A stretch of 35,045 bases of DNA from Hyphomicrobiales bacterium (GTDB taxonomy: Bacteria; Pseudomonadota; Alphaproteobacteria; Rhizobiales; Xanthobacteraceae): assembly GCA_017305455.1 (NCBI GenBank), contig JAFKKO010000144.1:1-35045 (forward strand). The letters are read 5' to 3'. A program made the translations under genes and the position numbers. Every line of letters starts with the position of its first letter. The stretch's first letter is position 1. Shown here piece after piece: positions 1 through 9,329 of the stretch. The notes beneath the pieces are model-generated. The model was not told the DNA's origin and made no database searches. It saw only the letters and a list, made by a program, of their open reading frames with translations.

Positions 1-58
1 GCATTCCTGGCTGCAGGCCTATTTTCACGGCAAGCGGGCGCGTGCGGTCGTAGCGTAA
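1..58 (+). CDS. ABC transporter ATP-binding protein, C-terminal end (MlaF-like), partial
   Basis: The window opens inside a reading frame (codons start at base 2) that ends at TAA 56-58 with the residues HSWLQAYFHGKRARAVVA. This tail resembles the C-terminus of MlaF-type ATPases that sit directly upstream of MCE/MlaD genes. The protein would power retrograde phospholipid transport across the envelope. Only 18 residues are visible, so the assignment rests mostly on position: the stop lies 15 bases before the start of an MCE-domain gene on the same strand. Walker motifs are outside the window. Confidence 0.5.
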   Translation, partial: HSWLQAYFHGKRARAVVA

Positions 59-73
59 TTCGGAGTATTGAGT

Positions 74-940
74 ATGGAAACGCGGGCGAATTACCTGCTG
101 ATCGGCTCGTTCACCCTGGCGGTGATCGCCGCCGCATTCGGCTTTGTGTTCTGGTTTCAGAACCTCGGCGCGGTCGCGCAGCGCACTCCGATCCGGATCA
201 TCTTCGAGGGCGCGGCGTCCGGCCTTCGCACCGGCGGCAACGTCAACTTCAACGGTATCAAGATCGGCGAGGTCACGTCGGTGAAGCTCGACGATCCGAA
301 GCGTGTCGTGGTGCTGGCCGCGGTCGACAAGAGCGCGCCGATCCGCAAGGACACGTTGGTGGGTCTGGAATTCGCCGGCCTCACCGGCGTCTCGTCGGTG
401 TCGCTGAAAGGCGGCTCGCTGGAGGCGCCGGGCGTGCCGGCCGCCGAGGATGGCGTGCCGACCCTGACCGCCGATCCCAACGCCATTCAGGATATCGGCG
501 AGGCGGTGCGCGCCACCTTGCAGAACGTCAACCGCCTGGTGAACGACAACCAGGAAGCGCTGCACGCCAGCATCACCAATCTCGAGGCGTTCTCCAAGAG
601 TCTGGCCAACAACTCCAGCCGCATCGACAACATCATGACCGGCGTGGAGTCGTTGATGGGCGCAAAGGACGGCACCGAGGGCGAGTTGCAGAAGGCCGCG
701 AAGTCGTTCCGCGAACTGGCCGAGAATCTCGACAAGCGCACCGCGGTGCTGCTCTCCGATGGGCGCACGCTGATCTCCGACAGCCGCCGCACGCTCGGCG
801 ACATCAGCCGCGCGGTGAACAATTTCGACCGCAACCCGACCCGCGTGCTGTTCGGCGCCAGCAATAATGATACGCGGCCGCAGCAGGTTGCGCCAGCCGT
901 CGGCAATCCTGCCGATGCGCGGGCGCGCGCCCGTCGCTGA
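74..940 (+). CDS. MCE/MlaD family lipid-transport protein
   Basis: The product is a 288-residue periplasmic substrate-binding component of an Mla-type ABC transporter. It starts METRANYLLIGSF, the usual MlaD opening, followed by one membrane anchor (about residues 9-29) and an MCE domain (about 38-115) with the typical stretch GLRTGGNVNFNGIKIGEV. The rest is helical (about 140-250) with a low-complexity Arg/Ala tail. A TTG six bases upstream is in frame, but the ATG at 74 has CGGAG at 61-65 at good spacing and matches the family start. It lies 15 bases after an ATPase-like frame and overlaps the next gene by 26 bases, so the three are probably co-transcribed. The family is clear; whether the cargo is phospholipid or another lipid cannot be told from sequence. 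Confidence 0.9.
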   Translation: METRANYLLIGSFTLAVIAAAFGFVFWFQNLGAVAQRTPIRIIFEGAASGLRTGGNVNFNGIKIGEVTSVKLDDPKRVVVLAAVDKSAPIRKDTLVGLEFAGLTGVSSVSLKGGSLEAPGVPAAEDGVPTLTADPNAIQDIGEAVRATLQNVNRLVNDNQEALHASITNLEAFSKSLANNSSRIDNIMTGVESLMGAKDGTEGELQKAAKSFRELAENLDKRTAVLLSDGRTLISDSRRTLGDISRAVNNFDRNPTRVLFGASNNDTRPQQVAPAVGNPADARARARR

Positions 941-1895
941 GCCCGGAACATTGCGGCTGATCGCGGACATCGGCGGCACCAATGCGCGGTTCGCCATCGC
1001 GCAAAACGGCGGATACTCCGCGCTGGAGCATGTCGAAGTCCGCAGGTTCGCCTCGCTGCATGACGCCGCCGCGGCCTATCTCGCAAAGCTGCCGTCTCAT
1101 CTGAAGCCATCGGAAGCGGTGATCGATGTTGCCGGCCCGGTGCTGGGCGACCGGGTCACGCTGACCAATCTCGGGTGGTCGTTCTCGATTGAAGGGCTCA
1201 GGCAGGCGCTGGGGCTGACGGCGCTGCGGGTTCTCAACGATTTCGCGGCGGCAGCGATGGCGGTGCCTTACCTGCCGGCGGCCGACCGCTTTCTGATCGG
1301 ACCGACGTGTCCGCAGGTTCGCGGTCCGATCGGCGTTGTCGGTCCGGGCACGGGGCTCGGGGTCGGCGCGCTGGTGCCGGCCTCAGGCAAGTGGGTGCTG
1401 GTGCCGGGGGAAGGCGGCCATGTGACGCTGCCGACCTCGACGCCGGAGGAAGATGCGATCGCCGCAATCCTGCGCACGCGCTGGGACCATGTCTCGGCCG
1501 AGCGGGCGTTGTCAGGCGCGGGTCTGGTCAATCTCTATCAGGCGGTCTGCACGATCGAGCGCATCACGCCGCAATCGCTGTCGCCCGCGGACGTCACCGA
1601 CCGCGCCGTTCAAGGTACGGACCCGGCCTGCGTGCGGGCGTTCGGGCATTTCTGCGCGATGCTGGGGACGGTCGCCGGCGATCTGGCGCTGACCATCGGC
1701 GCGACCGGCGGCGTCTATATCGCGGGCGGCATCCTGCCGCGCTTCAGGGAGGCGTTCGCCGCGTCCGGCTTCCGAGAGCGCTTCGAAAGCAAGGGTCGCT
1801 TTCGCGATCTTCTGCGGCGTATCCCGAGCTATCTGATCCTTGAGGAATCGCCGGCGCTGATCGGACTCGCGAACATGCCGGCCGAGGCCGCCTGA
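915..1895 (+). CDS. glk: Glucokinase (Glk family)
   Basis: The product is a 326-residue cytoplasmic kinase that phosphorylates glucose to glucose-6-phosphate with ATP. The N-terminal phosphate loop LIADIGGTNARFAI (about residues 15-28), the LNDFAA segment holding the presumed catalytic Asp109, GPGTGLGVGAL for nucleotide and sugar binding, and GEGGHVTLP are all present in the order of bacterial Glk. The ATG at 915 places the phosphate loop about 18 residues from the N-terminus, as usual. An in-frame ATG at 867 would add residues with no family match. The start overlaps the MCE gene end by 26 bases, which suggests translational coupling. A bidirectional hairpin follows the stop. Confidence 0.9.
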   Translation: MRGRAPVAEPGTLRLIADIGGTNARFAIAQNGGYSALEHVEVRRFASLHDAAAAYLAKLPSHLKPSEAVIDVAGPVLGDRVTLTNLGWSFSIEGLRQALGLTALRVLNDFAAAAMAVPYLPAADRFLIGPTCPQVRGPIGVVGPGTGLGVGALVPASGKWVLVPGEGGHVTLPTSTPEEDAIAAILRTRWDHVSAERALSGAGLVNLYQAVCTIERITPQSLSPADVTDRAVQGTDPACVRAFGHFCAMLGTVAGDLALTIGATGGVYIAGGILPRFREAFAASGFRERFESKGRFRDLLRRIPSYLILEESPALIGLANMPAEAA

Positions 1896-1950
1896 GCTTT
1901 CATCGCGATCGCAAGCGTCGTCCCAAACCTGAAAGCGTTGCCCCAAATGA

Positions 1951-1978
1951 AAAGCGGAGGCGTTGCCGCCCCCGCTTT
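1951..1978. terminator. Bidirectional hairpin terminator between convergent genes
   Basis: AAAGCGG at 1951-1957 pairs with CCGCTTT at 1972-1978, and inside it GGCG pairs with CGCC around a TTGC loop, with one A/C mismatch. The A-flank and T-flank make it usable from both sides. It lies between the glucokinase stop and the stop of the convergent coiled-coil gene. Confidence 0.75.
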
Positions 1979-2001
1979 GTCGTGGGTCTTTGTGACCGGT
2001 C

Positions 2002-5000
2002 TTAGCCGAGCCGTCCCGCCGCATGAGCGAGCAGGGTGTAGACCAGCCCGGTCTCCGAGATCAGGTGGTTGCGGAGCAGGGCAGGGCCGCGCTCGTCGCG
2101 CGAGACGTCATCCAGCAGCCGCTCGAACTCGTTGATGTAGCGATCGACGGTCTGCTTGAAGCCGCGGTCGGAGCGATACTTGCGCGTCACCTCGTCGAAG
2201 GCCTTCTGACCGGCGGGGGTATACAGACGCTTGCTGAAAGCCTTGCGCTCGCCGCGCTGATACCGATCCCACATCTCTGCCGCAAGTTCGCGGTCGAGCA
2301 GACGGTTGATGTCGAGCGACAGCGCTTCCAGCGGGTTGCCGTTCGCACGCGGCTGCGGCTGGCGAAGGCGCGGATCGAGGTCGGTATCCGCACGGTTCAG
2401 CAGGTCGGACAGCCAGCCGTCGCGGCTCTGGTCGGAATCCGTCGGACTGACCGGCGGCGCCTCGGCGCGGCGTGAGGCCGTCATGCCGAGATCCGGCGGC
2501 GGCAGGTTCGACGCGCTGGTGTCGCGCGGACGTGGAGCAGGGCGTGCCGTTTCGACGCGAGCGCCGGCCACCGCTATCGCGACGTCCTCGTCACGCTGCG
2601 CGGGACGGGCGCTGGAAGCGACGTCGAGGCCGCGGCCGTGGCGGGCCACGATGCGGTTGAGTTCGGCCAGAGCCTCGATCTGATCGACGATGACCTTGCG
2701 CATCTGCGCGGTGCTCTCGGCAGCTTCCTGCGGCATTTCGAGCACGCCGCGGCGCAGCTCGGCGCGGGTGGAGTCTAGCTCGTGATGCAGCTCGCTGGCC
2801 ATCTGCTTCATGTTCTGCACGATGCCGGCGAATTTGTCGGCTGCCTGCTGGAACATCGAGCCGGCTTCCTGGGTGCCCTGGTCGTAGATCTCGGCCATGG
2901 CTTCCAGGGTCTGACGGCGCTCGTCCTCGACCGCGACGCGGACCGCCTCGAACTGACGGCCGACCGCCGACGAGGAGGTGCTGGCGCTTTCGGCGACCAC
3001 GCGGGCGATGTCGCGGGCACGGGCCTCGGCGGCGTCGAGCGATTCATCCAGCAGGCTGGTGAAGCGGCGCAGACGGTCGTCGAGGTCGACGGTGCGGGTG
3101 TCGAGGGTGGTGACCAGCGATTCCAGCAGGGCATTGCGCTGGGCCACGGTCTGGTCGGCGCGCTCGTTGCTCTCGTCCACCAGCTTGACGGCGTCGGACA
3201 GCACGCGGCCATGGGTTTCGAACTGGCCGGACAGCGTGGCGAGACCGTCCAGCGCGCCCTTGGTGTTCTCGGTGAACAGCTTGAGCTGCTCCTCGAGCGC
3301 GGTTGTCGATGCGCCGTTGCGGGTGGTGACGTCGTTCAGGGTCGAGACGAAGTCGGCGACGCGCGTCACCAGAGCCCGCTCGAGCGAGTTCAGGTTGTCG
3401 TGAGCGCCGGTCAGCACCTCCTGCAGCAGGATGTTGCCTTCGCGCAAGCGCTCGAACAGCGCCACGGTGTCGGTGCGCAGGATCTTGCTGGTTTCCTGCA
3501 TTTCCGTGACCGCCGCGCTGGCGACCTGACGCGACTGCTCGATGGCCGCATGCGTGGTCTGCTCGACATCCTTCAGCGACTTGTTCAGGGCGCTGGTGGC
3601 GGTCTCGCTGGCGGCGGTGATCTGGTGCGCGATGTGCGAAGAGTTGTTCATCATCGCGATGGTGAAGTCGCCGCTCTGGGTTTCGATCGCCTTGAGCGCG
3701 TTCTGGGTGGCGCCGTTGATCACCGATACCAGCTCGTTGCCCTTGTCGCCGAGCGCCGCAACGACCTGCGTGCTCTTGTCGTTGAGGGCAATGATGAACT
3801 GGTTGGAACGGCCGTCCAGCGCGTTGATGAACGCATCGCTCTGCGAGCCGAGGGTGCCGACCAGCTCCACGCTCTTGTCGCGGAGCGCGGAAACGGCATG
3901 CGTGCTCTTGTCGTTGAGAGCGGCGACCATTTCGGCGCTCTTGTCGTTGATGGCGGAGACGGCCTGCGAGCTCTTGTCGTTGAGGGCAGCGACCATCTCT
4001 GCGCTCTTGTCGCTGAGGGCGAATACGGCCTGGGTGCTCGTGGCGTTGAGGGCGGCCACCATCTCGGCGCTCTTGTCGCTGAGGATGGAGACGGCCTGGG
4101 TGCTCGTGGTGTTGAGCGCTGCAACCATTTCGGCGCTCTTGTCGTTGAGCGCGGAGACAGCCTGGGTGCTCTTGTCGCCGAGAGCCACCACCAACTGGCT
4201 GCCGCGGCCGTCCAGCGCGTTGATCAGGTGATCGCTCTGCGCGCTGAGCGTGTTGGCAAGCTCGGTGCTCTTCTCGCTGAGCGCGGAGGAGAGCAGTTCG
4301 GTCTTTTCGGCAAACACGGTGACGAGGTAGTTGCTCTTGTCGCCAAGGGCCGCGACCAGCCGTTCGCCGCTGCCGGCAATGGCATCGACCAGCGGCGAGC
4401 GCTTTTCGTCGATGATCCGCACGAGCCGGTCGGTCTGCTGCTGCACGCCGCCGGTGATCTCGTCCACCTTGCCGCCCAGCGCGTTGCCGAAGCTCTCGGT
4501 CGATGCGGCAATGGTGCGCTCGATTTCGGCCGCGTTGGACTTGATCTGCGCGGCGGCGTTGTTGGAAGCGAGGATGAGGGCGGTTTCGGTCTCCCGCGCG
4601 CTGCTCTGCAGGCCGCGCTCGACGTCGGTTGCGATGGAGCGAAGGTGGGCGCCGACCTCGCCGGACAGCGACAGCAGCGACTGCTGCGCGGTGCGGGCGC
4701 CGCTCTGGATCACATCGGTGGTCTCGGAGACGAGGGTGGTCAGCATCCGCTCCGAATCCTCGACACGGGTCTTGATGCCCTGGGTCAGTTCATCGGTGCG
4801 CGCCAGCAAGGTCTCGCTGGCCCGCTGGCCGCTGGCTTCGAGGCGGCCTGCGGCGGCGTCGACACGGATGTCGAGCAGGTTCTCGAAACGGCTGACGCGC
4901 GCCTCGATATCGGTCGCCACGGAGCCCGCATGGGTCTCGATGCCCTTCTGCATCTCCATGAAGCGGGTTTCGATGGTGTTGTTCAGCGCCGAGCTGCGGC

Positions 5001-6807
5001 TGTCGATCAGATCGGTGACCGCGGCGGCGCGACCCTCGAATGACTGGCCCAACGATTTGAGGTGTCCCTCGATGGTCTCGTCGAACGTCCTGATCTTGGT
5101 GTCGAGCGTGACGTCGAGCGAGGTGACGCGCGAGTCAATGGCCGACTGGAACGCGGCGAGACGCTGGTCGACACCGCTGTGAATCTGCTCGCCATAGGCG
5201 CTGACGCGGCCGTCGAAGGTGTCGACATAGGTTTTCAGATTGTCAGCGATGTTCTGGGTGTGGTGGCCCATACGCTCGACGATTTCACCGCCGAACGTTT
5301 TCACGGTGCGGTCGAATTCGGCGACATGACGTGTGATCAGCGCGCCGAGCGTGCCGCTGTCGCGGGCGAACTTTTCTGCAAGCTCGGTGCCTTGCTCGCG
5401 GATCAGTCCTTCGAAGGCGCCGATCTGCGCGGTGAGGGTTTCATGCGACGTCTCGGTCTGGCTGACGACCTTGTCCACCAGCGAGTTGACGGTGACATCC
5501 AACGCTTCGCTGGCCTTTTCACCGCTGGTCAACATGCGGTCGGCAAGGCGGTTTCCGACGTCGTCGATCCGGGTGACGAGATCCGCCGCGCGCAGGTCCA
5601 TTTCGTTCAGCAGCGAGTCGCCCGAGTTCTTGAGCGAATCGTGGACGGTCTCGGTGCGGTCGACGATGCCGTCGATGATCTCGGTCGACTTCTGCGCGAA
5701 GGCGACAGTGATGCGCTCGATCCGCTCGTTCAGCATCTCGTGGACGCGCTCGGCCAGATCGGCGAATTCCTCATGAACGTGGCTGGTCTTGAAGTCGAGG
5801 CTGGAAGACAGTCGCTCACTGGCGTCCAGAATGGCCTGCGAGGTCTGGCTCGACGCTTCCTCGAGGCGGTCGAGCAGGTCGCCGCCGCGCTCGCCGAGGG
5901 CGACGATCATGCTGTCGCCGGACGCACCGAGCGCGCTGGTGATATGTTCGCTGCGCTCCTCGAGGGTCTGGGTGATGTTGAGCGCGACTTCGTCGACGCG
6001 CGCCGCGATGGCGTCGCTGATCAGCGCGATGTCCTGGCGCAGGTCGATCTGCACGCCGGAAATCGCGTTGCGGACCTGCTCGGCCTGGCCGACGAGGTTG
6101 TCGCGCTGCACGGAGATGTCCTGCAGCAGGGCGCGGATGCGCACCTCGTTATCGCTGTAGGCGCGCTCCAGCGCGGCGACTTCGTTGGTGACGAGAATTT
6201 CAAGTTCGCCGGCGCGGGCGATCGCACGCTCCACGCCGTCGCCCATGGCGGCGACTTCACGGCGGATCGCCTGACCGACGGTGACGATCGCGTCGTTGGC
6301 GACGTGCTCGGGTTCGGAGAACCGCACCGCCATCTGCGCCATCGACTGCGCAATCAGGCTGAGATCCTGGCCGCGCCAGGCGATGCTGGCCATGAAGTAG
6401 AACAGGACGAGGGGGGCGATGATGGCGCAGGCGAGGCCGACCAGCGCCAGCGTGCCGCCGTTCGAACCGATCATCGCTTCGAGCGTCGGCAGGAAAGCGA
6501 AACCGAGCAGTGCGGCCGCGCCGATCCACAGGGCCGAGAAAATCCCCGCGACCAGATAGGTGCTGCGACGGGGGCGGCCGTTCTGAATGGCCTGCAGGAT
6601 TGCGCCGATCGCTTCGCGATCATCGTTGGCGGCGCCGCGCGGAGCGCGAATCTCGCCGAACTCCTCGGCAGGCACGCGCAGGATATCGCGGGACGCGGGC
6701 TCGGCAGCCTGAGTTTCGCTTCCGGGCGTATCGGAGATATTGAGCGCTTCCTGGATCGCCGAGAGGGCAACTTCGGTGGGGTCTTTGACCTTCGGATTCT
6801 TCGCCAT
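2002..6807 (-). CDS. Giant coiled-coil membrane protein, Growth Pole Ring (GPR/RgsE)-like
   Basis: A 1601-residue protein (about 170 kDa). An N-terminal cytoplasmic stretch of about 80 residues is followed by two membrane helices (about 84-106 and 119-141). A helical region of roughly 1200 residues, rich in Ala, Ser, Thr, Asp and Glu, has apolipoprotein-like periodicity. Inside it lie about twenty 11-residue repeats (817-1036). A linker rich in Pro/Arg/Ala (about 1390-1440) leads to a compact C-terminal domain of about 140 residues (from GWLSDLLNRADTDLDPRL to the end). Length class, the N-terminal TM pair and apolipoprotein-like repeats match what is known of Agrobacterium GPR and Sinorhizobium RgsE, which form a ring at the growing pole. 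Equivalence is inferred from architecture. The start MAKNPKVKD is the first ATG of the frame. CtrA-like boxes lie about 170 bases upstream. Confidence 0.72.
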   Translation of the reverse strand: MAKNPKVKDPTEVALSAIQEALNISDTPGSETQAAEPASRDILRVPAEEFGEIRAPRGAANDDREAIGAILQAIQNGRPRRSTYLVAGIFSALWIGAAALLGFAFLPTLEAMIGSNGGTLALVGLACAIIAPLVLFYFMASIAWRGQDLSLIAQSMAQMAVRFSEPEHVANDAIVTVGQAIRREVAAMGDGVERAIARAGELEILVTNEVAALERAYSDNEVRIRALLQDISVQRDNLVGQAEQVRNAISGVQIDLRQDIALISDAIAARVDEVALNITQTLEERSEHITSALGASGDSMIVALGERGGDLLDRLEEASSQTSQAILDASERLSSSLDFKTSHVHEEFADLAERVHEMLNERIERITVAFAQKSTEIIDGIVDRTETVHDSLKNSGDSLLNEMDLRAADLVTRIDDVGNRLADRMLTSGEKASEALDVTVNSLVDKVVSQTETSHETLTAQIGAFEGLIREQGTELAEKFARDSGTLGALITRHVAEFDRTVKTFGGEIVERMGHHTQNIADNLKTYVDTFDGRVSAYGEQIHSGVDQRLAAFQSAIDSRVTSLDVTLDTKIRTFDETIEGHLKSLGQSFEGRAAAVTDLIDSRSSALNNTIETRFMEMQKGIETHAGSVATDIEARVSRFENLLDIRVDAAAGRLEASGQRASETLLARTDELTQGIKTRVEDSERMLTTLVSETTDVIQSGARTAQQSLLSLSGEVGAHLRSIATDVERGLQSSARETETALILASNNAAAQIKSNAAEIERTIAASTESFGNALGGKVDEITGGVQQQTDRLVRIIDEKRSPLVDAIAGSGERLVAALGDKSNYLVTVFAEKTELLSSALSEKSTELANTLSAQSDHLINALDGRGSQLVVALGDKSTQAVSALNDKSAEMVAALNTTSTQAVSILSDKSAEMVAALNATSTQAVFALSDKSAEMVAALNDKSSQAVSAINDKSAEMVAALNDKSTHAVSALRDKSVELVGTLGSQSDAFINALDGRSNQFIIALNDKSTQVVAALGDKGNELVSVINGATQNALKAIETQSGDFTIAMMNNSSHIAHQITAASETATSALNKSLKDVEQTTHAAIEQSRQVASAAVTEMQETSKILRTDTVALFERLREGNILLQEVLTGAHDNLNSLERALVTRVADFVSTLNDVTTRNGASTTALEEQLKLFTENTKGALDGLATLSGQFETHGRVLSDAVKLVDESNERADQTVAQRNALLESLVTTLDTRTVDLDDRLRRFTSLLDESLDAAEARARDIARVVAESASTSSSAVGRQFEAVRVAVEDERRQTLEAMAEIYDQGTQEAGSMFQQAADKFAGIVQNMKQMASELHHELDSTRAELRRGVLEMPQEAAESTAQMRKVIVDQIEALAELNRIVARHGRGLDVASSARPAQRDEDVAIAVAGARVETARPAPRPRDTSASNLPPPDLGMTASRRAEAPPVSPTDSDQSRDGWLSDLLNRADTDLDPRLRQPQPRANGNPLEALSLDINRLLDRELAAEMWDRYQRGERKAFSKRLYTPAGQKAFDEVTRKYRSDRGFKQTVDRYINEFERLLDDVSRDERGPALLRNHLISETGLVYTLLAHAAGRLG
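3700..4359 (-). repeat. In-gene array of about twenty 11-residue (33-bp) repeats with a 66-bp near-identical core
   Basis: Within the GPR-like gene, residues about 817-1036 fall into consecutive 11-mers such as MVAALNDKSTH and AVSALNDKSAE. In the core the two types alternate, giving a 22-residue, 66-bp period. The ACCAT landmark on the plus strand recurs at 3926, 3992, 4058 and 4124, exactly 66 bases apart. Eleven-residue periodicity is the hallmark of apolipoprotein-type amphipathic helices or right-handed coiled coils. The near identity at DNA level indicates recent tandem duplication and possible length variation between strains. Confidence 0.9.
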
Positions 6808-6977
6808 GTAACGCTACGCCCTTGTTTACGCATTCGGGAGGGGCGGCATGGAGTCGTGTACCATGCCTCAACACCCCAGATCCGTGACTTTACGGCTCAT
6901 GATGGCCGCGATGCCGGCTTGTCCCCTATTTCCGCGAACATCCTATTGGCTCAATCGGTCGAATGAAATGGCCGGCG

Positions 6978-7003
6978 TTAAGAACATTTTAATCATCGTT
7001 AAC
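6978..7003. promoter_or_regulatory. CtrA-like box cluster (three TTAA half-sites)
   Basis: TTAA at 6978-6981, seven bases, TTAA at 6989-6992, six bases, TTAAC at 6999-7003. The first pair fits the CtrA consensus TTAA-N7-TTAA exactly; the second pair is one base short in the spacer. The cluster is about 170 bases from the starts of both divergent genes, so it could act on either. The motif match is seen; CtrA binding is inferred. Confidence 0.5.
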
Positions 7004-7072
7004 GACCGCCGGCGGACGTGTTGCGGCCATCGGCGGATATCTGGTCGACGCCGGCGCATCGTGTTGGCGAGG

Positions 7073-7094
7073 TGGCAAAATCATGGCAAAATCA
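7073..7094. repeat. Perfect 11-bp tandem repeat upstream of hpt
   Basis: TGGCAAAATCA occurs twice back to back (7073-7083 and 7084-7094). The 11-bp period is close to one helical turn, as in tandem protein-binding sites. It lies about 80 bases before the hpt start codon. No regulator is recognised. Confidence 0.6.
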
Positions 7095-7173
7095 CGACAA
7101 GCTCGTGAAAGGTTTCGTTAACGATCATTGTGCTTGGCTTCGACGAACACGCTCCGATCAAGCGGGGAAGTCG

Positions 7174-7557
7174 ATGCTGCCGTATCTCACACAGGTTCCC
7201 TGGATGCCGTCTCCGCCCCTGGTCCCGGACCAATCCGCCATCGATGTTGCGCATCTGCGCCGCATGACGCTGGGAGAGACGGATCTGGAACGCGAGGTTC
7301 TGACGATGTTCAAGACGCAGTCGGGACAGATGATGGCCCGGCTCGCTGCGTTGCCGGCCGACGCCGCCGCGCTGGCGCATACATTGAAAGGTTCGGCGCG
7401 TGCCATCGGCGCCTTTGCAGTTGGCGATGCCGCTCATGCGCTCGAGGGAGCGTTGCGCCAGCAGTCCGGCATCGCGGACGCGGTGCGCGTCCTGACCCAG
7501 GCGGTCGCTGATGCACGCGGCGCCGTGGACATCCTCCTTGATGAGATTCAGCGCTGA
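7174..7557 (+). CDS. Hpt (histidine phosphotransfer) domain protein
   Basis: A 127-residue cytoplasmic phosphorelay carrier. The core motif AHTLKGSARAIGA (residues 68-80) has the phospho-accepting His69 followed by LKGSA, as in Hpt four-helix bundles. There is no kinase or receiver domain, so it must relay phosphate between separate partners. The ATG at 7174 is preceded by GGGGAAG at about 7164; the frame is open further upstream but without family-like sequence, and ATG 7204 is a weaker alternative. It is divergent from the GPR-like gene and shares its upstream region with CtrA-like boxes, but no sensor kinase is visible here, so the pathway is unknown. Confidence 0.85.
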   Translation: MLPYLTQVPWMPSPPLVPDQSAIDVAHLRRMTLGETDLEREVLTMFKTQSGQMMARLAALPADAAALAHTLKGSARAIGAFAVGDAAHALEGALRQQSGIADAVRVLTQAVADARGAVDILLDEIQR

Positions 7558-7601
7558 TTTCAGGCTATTTTTGCTGGCTTTTAATGCTAGCGCGGGACTG
7601 A

Positions 7602-7973
<372 letters not shown>

Positions 7974-8200
7974 AGCGCGCGCGGCCTTTGCCATTCGGCC
8001 GAAAAAGCCGCATTTCCAGTCCCCGAGAGCGGACCGGGCGTCCGCCACGTTGCGGGCTTTTAAAAAGCTCTAGATAAACAATAACTTGTTGCGCTGCTGC
8101 GGAGCGGAATTTATCACTTTCCCCCGTCACCGTCCTTGGCTAGACAAACCGCCGAAAGACGGCATTTCTGCTGTTTCCCCCTCCTAGCGACGAAGAATAG

Positions 8201-9232
<1,032 letters not shown>

Positions 9233-9239
9233 TGGCATG

Positions 9240-9262
9240 ACGGTCTCTTGAACAGAGGCCGT
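9240..9262 (+). terminator. Hairpin after the ferredoxin reductase gene
   Basis: ACGGTCTCT (9240-9248) pairs with AGAGGCCGT (9254-9262), with one G-T wobble and a TGAAC loop. It begins eight bases after the stop. The T-rich stretch (GGGTTTTATG) follows only about ten bases later, so it is an imperfect rho-independent terminator. Confidence 0.5.
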
Positions 9263-9329
9263 GTGGCATTCGGGTTTTATGGGGAAACGTCGGGACAGTC
9301 GGCCTCTGTTCTGGAGGCCGGTATTTTCC

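Larger units (their letters stand above)
6808..7173. other. Divergent intergenic region (366 bp) between the GPR-like gene and hpt
   Basis: No gene supported here. It holds phased TTAA boxes near its centre (6978-7003), an 11-bp tandem repeat (7073-7094) and a short inverted repeat CACGA-N5-TCGTG (7093-7107). It must contain the promoters of both flanking genes, but no convincing -35/-10 pair was recognised by eye. Confidence 0.7.

Noticed and set aside
2782-6966. Two very long plus-strand open frames (2782-5043 and 5062-6966) opposite the GPR-like gene
   Set aside because: They mirror the codon phase of a GC-rich repetitive gene; their translations are repeats of low-complexity text without start signals, and the minus-strand gene has TM helices, repeats and a conserved-looking C-terminal domain.
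8014-8070. Short inverted repeats between ferredoxin and reductase genes (GCGGAC-N5-GTCCGC and GCTTTT-A-AAAAGC) as a terminator or riboswitch
   Set aside because: The stems are short, separate from each other and lack a consistent T tract; no known riboswitch core was recognised.
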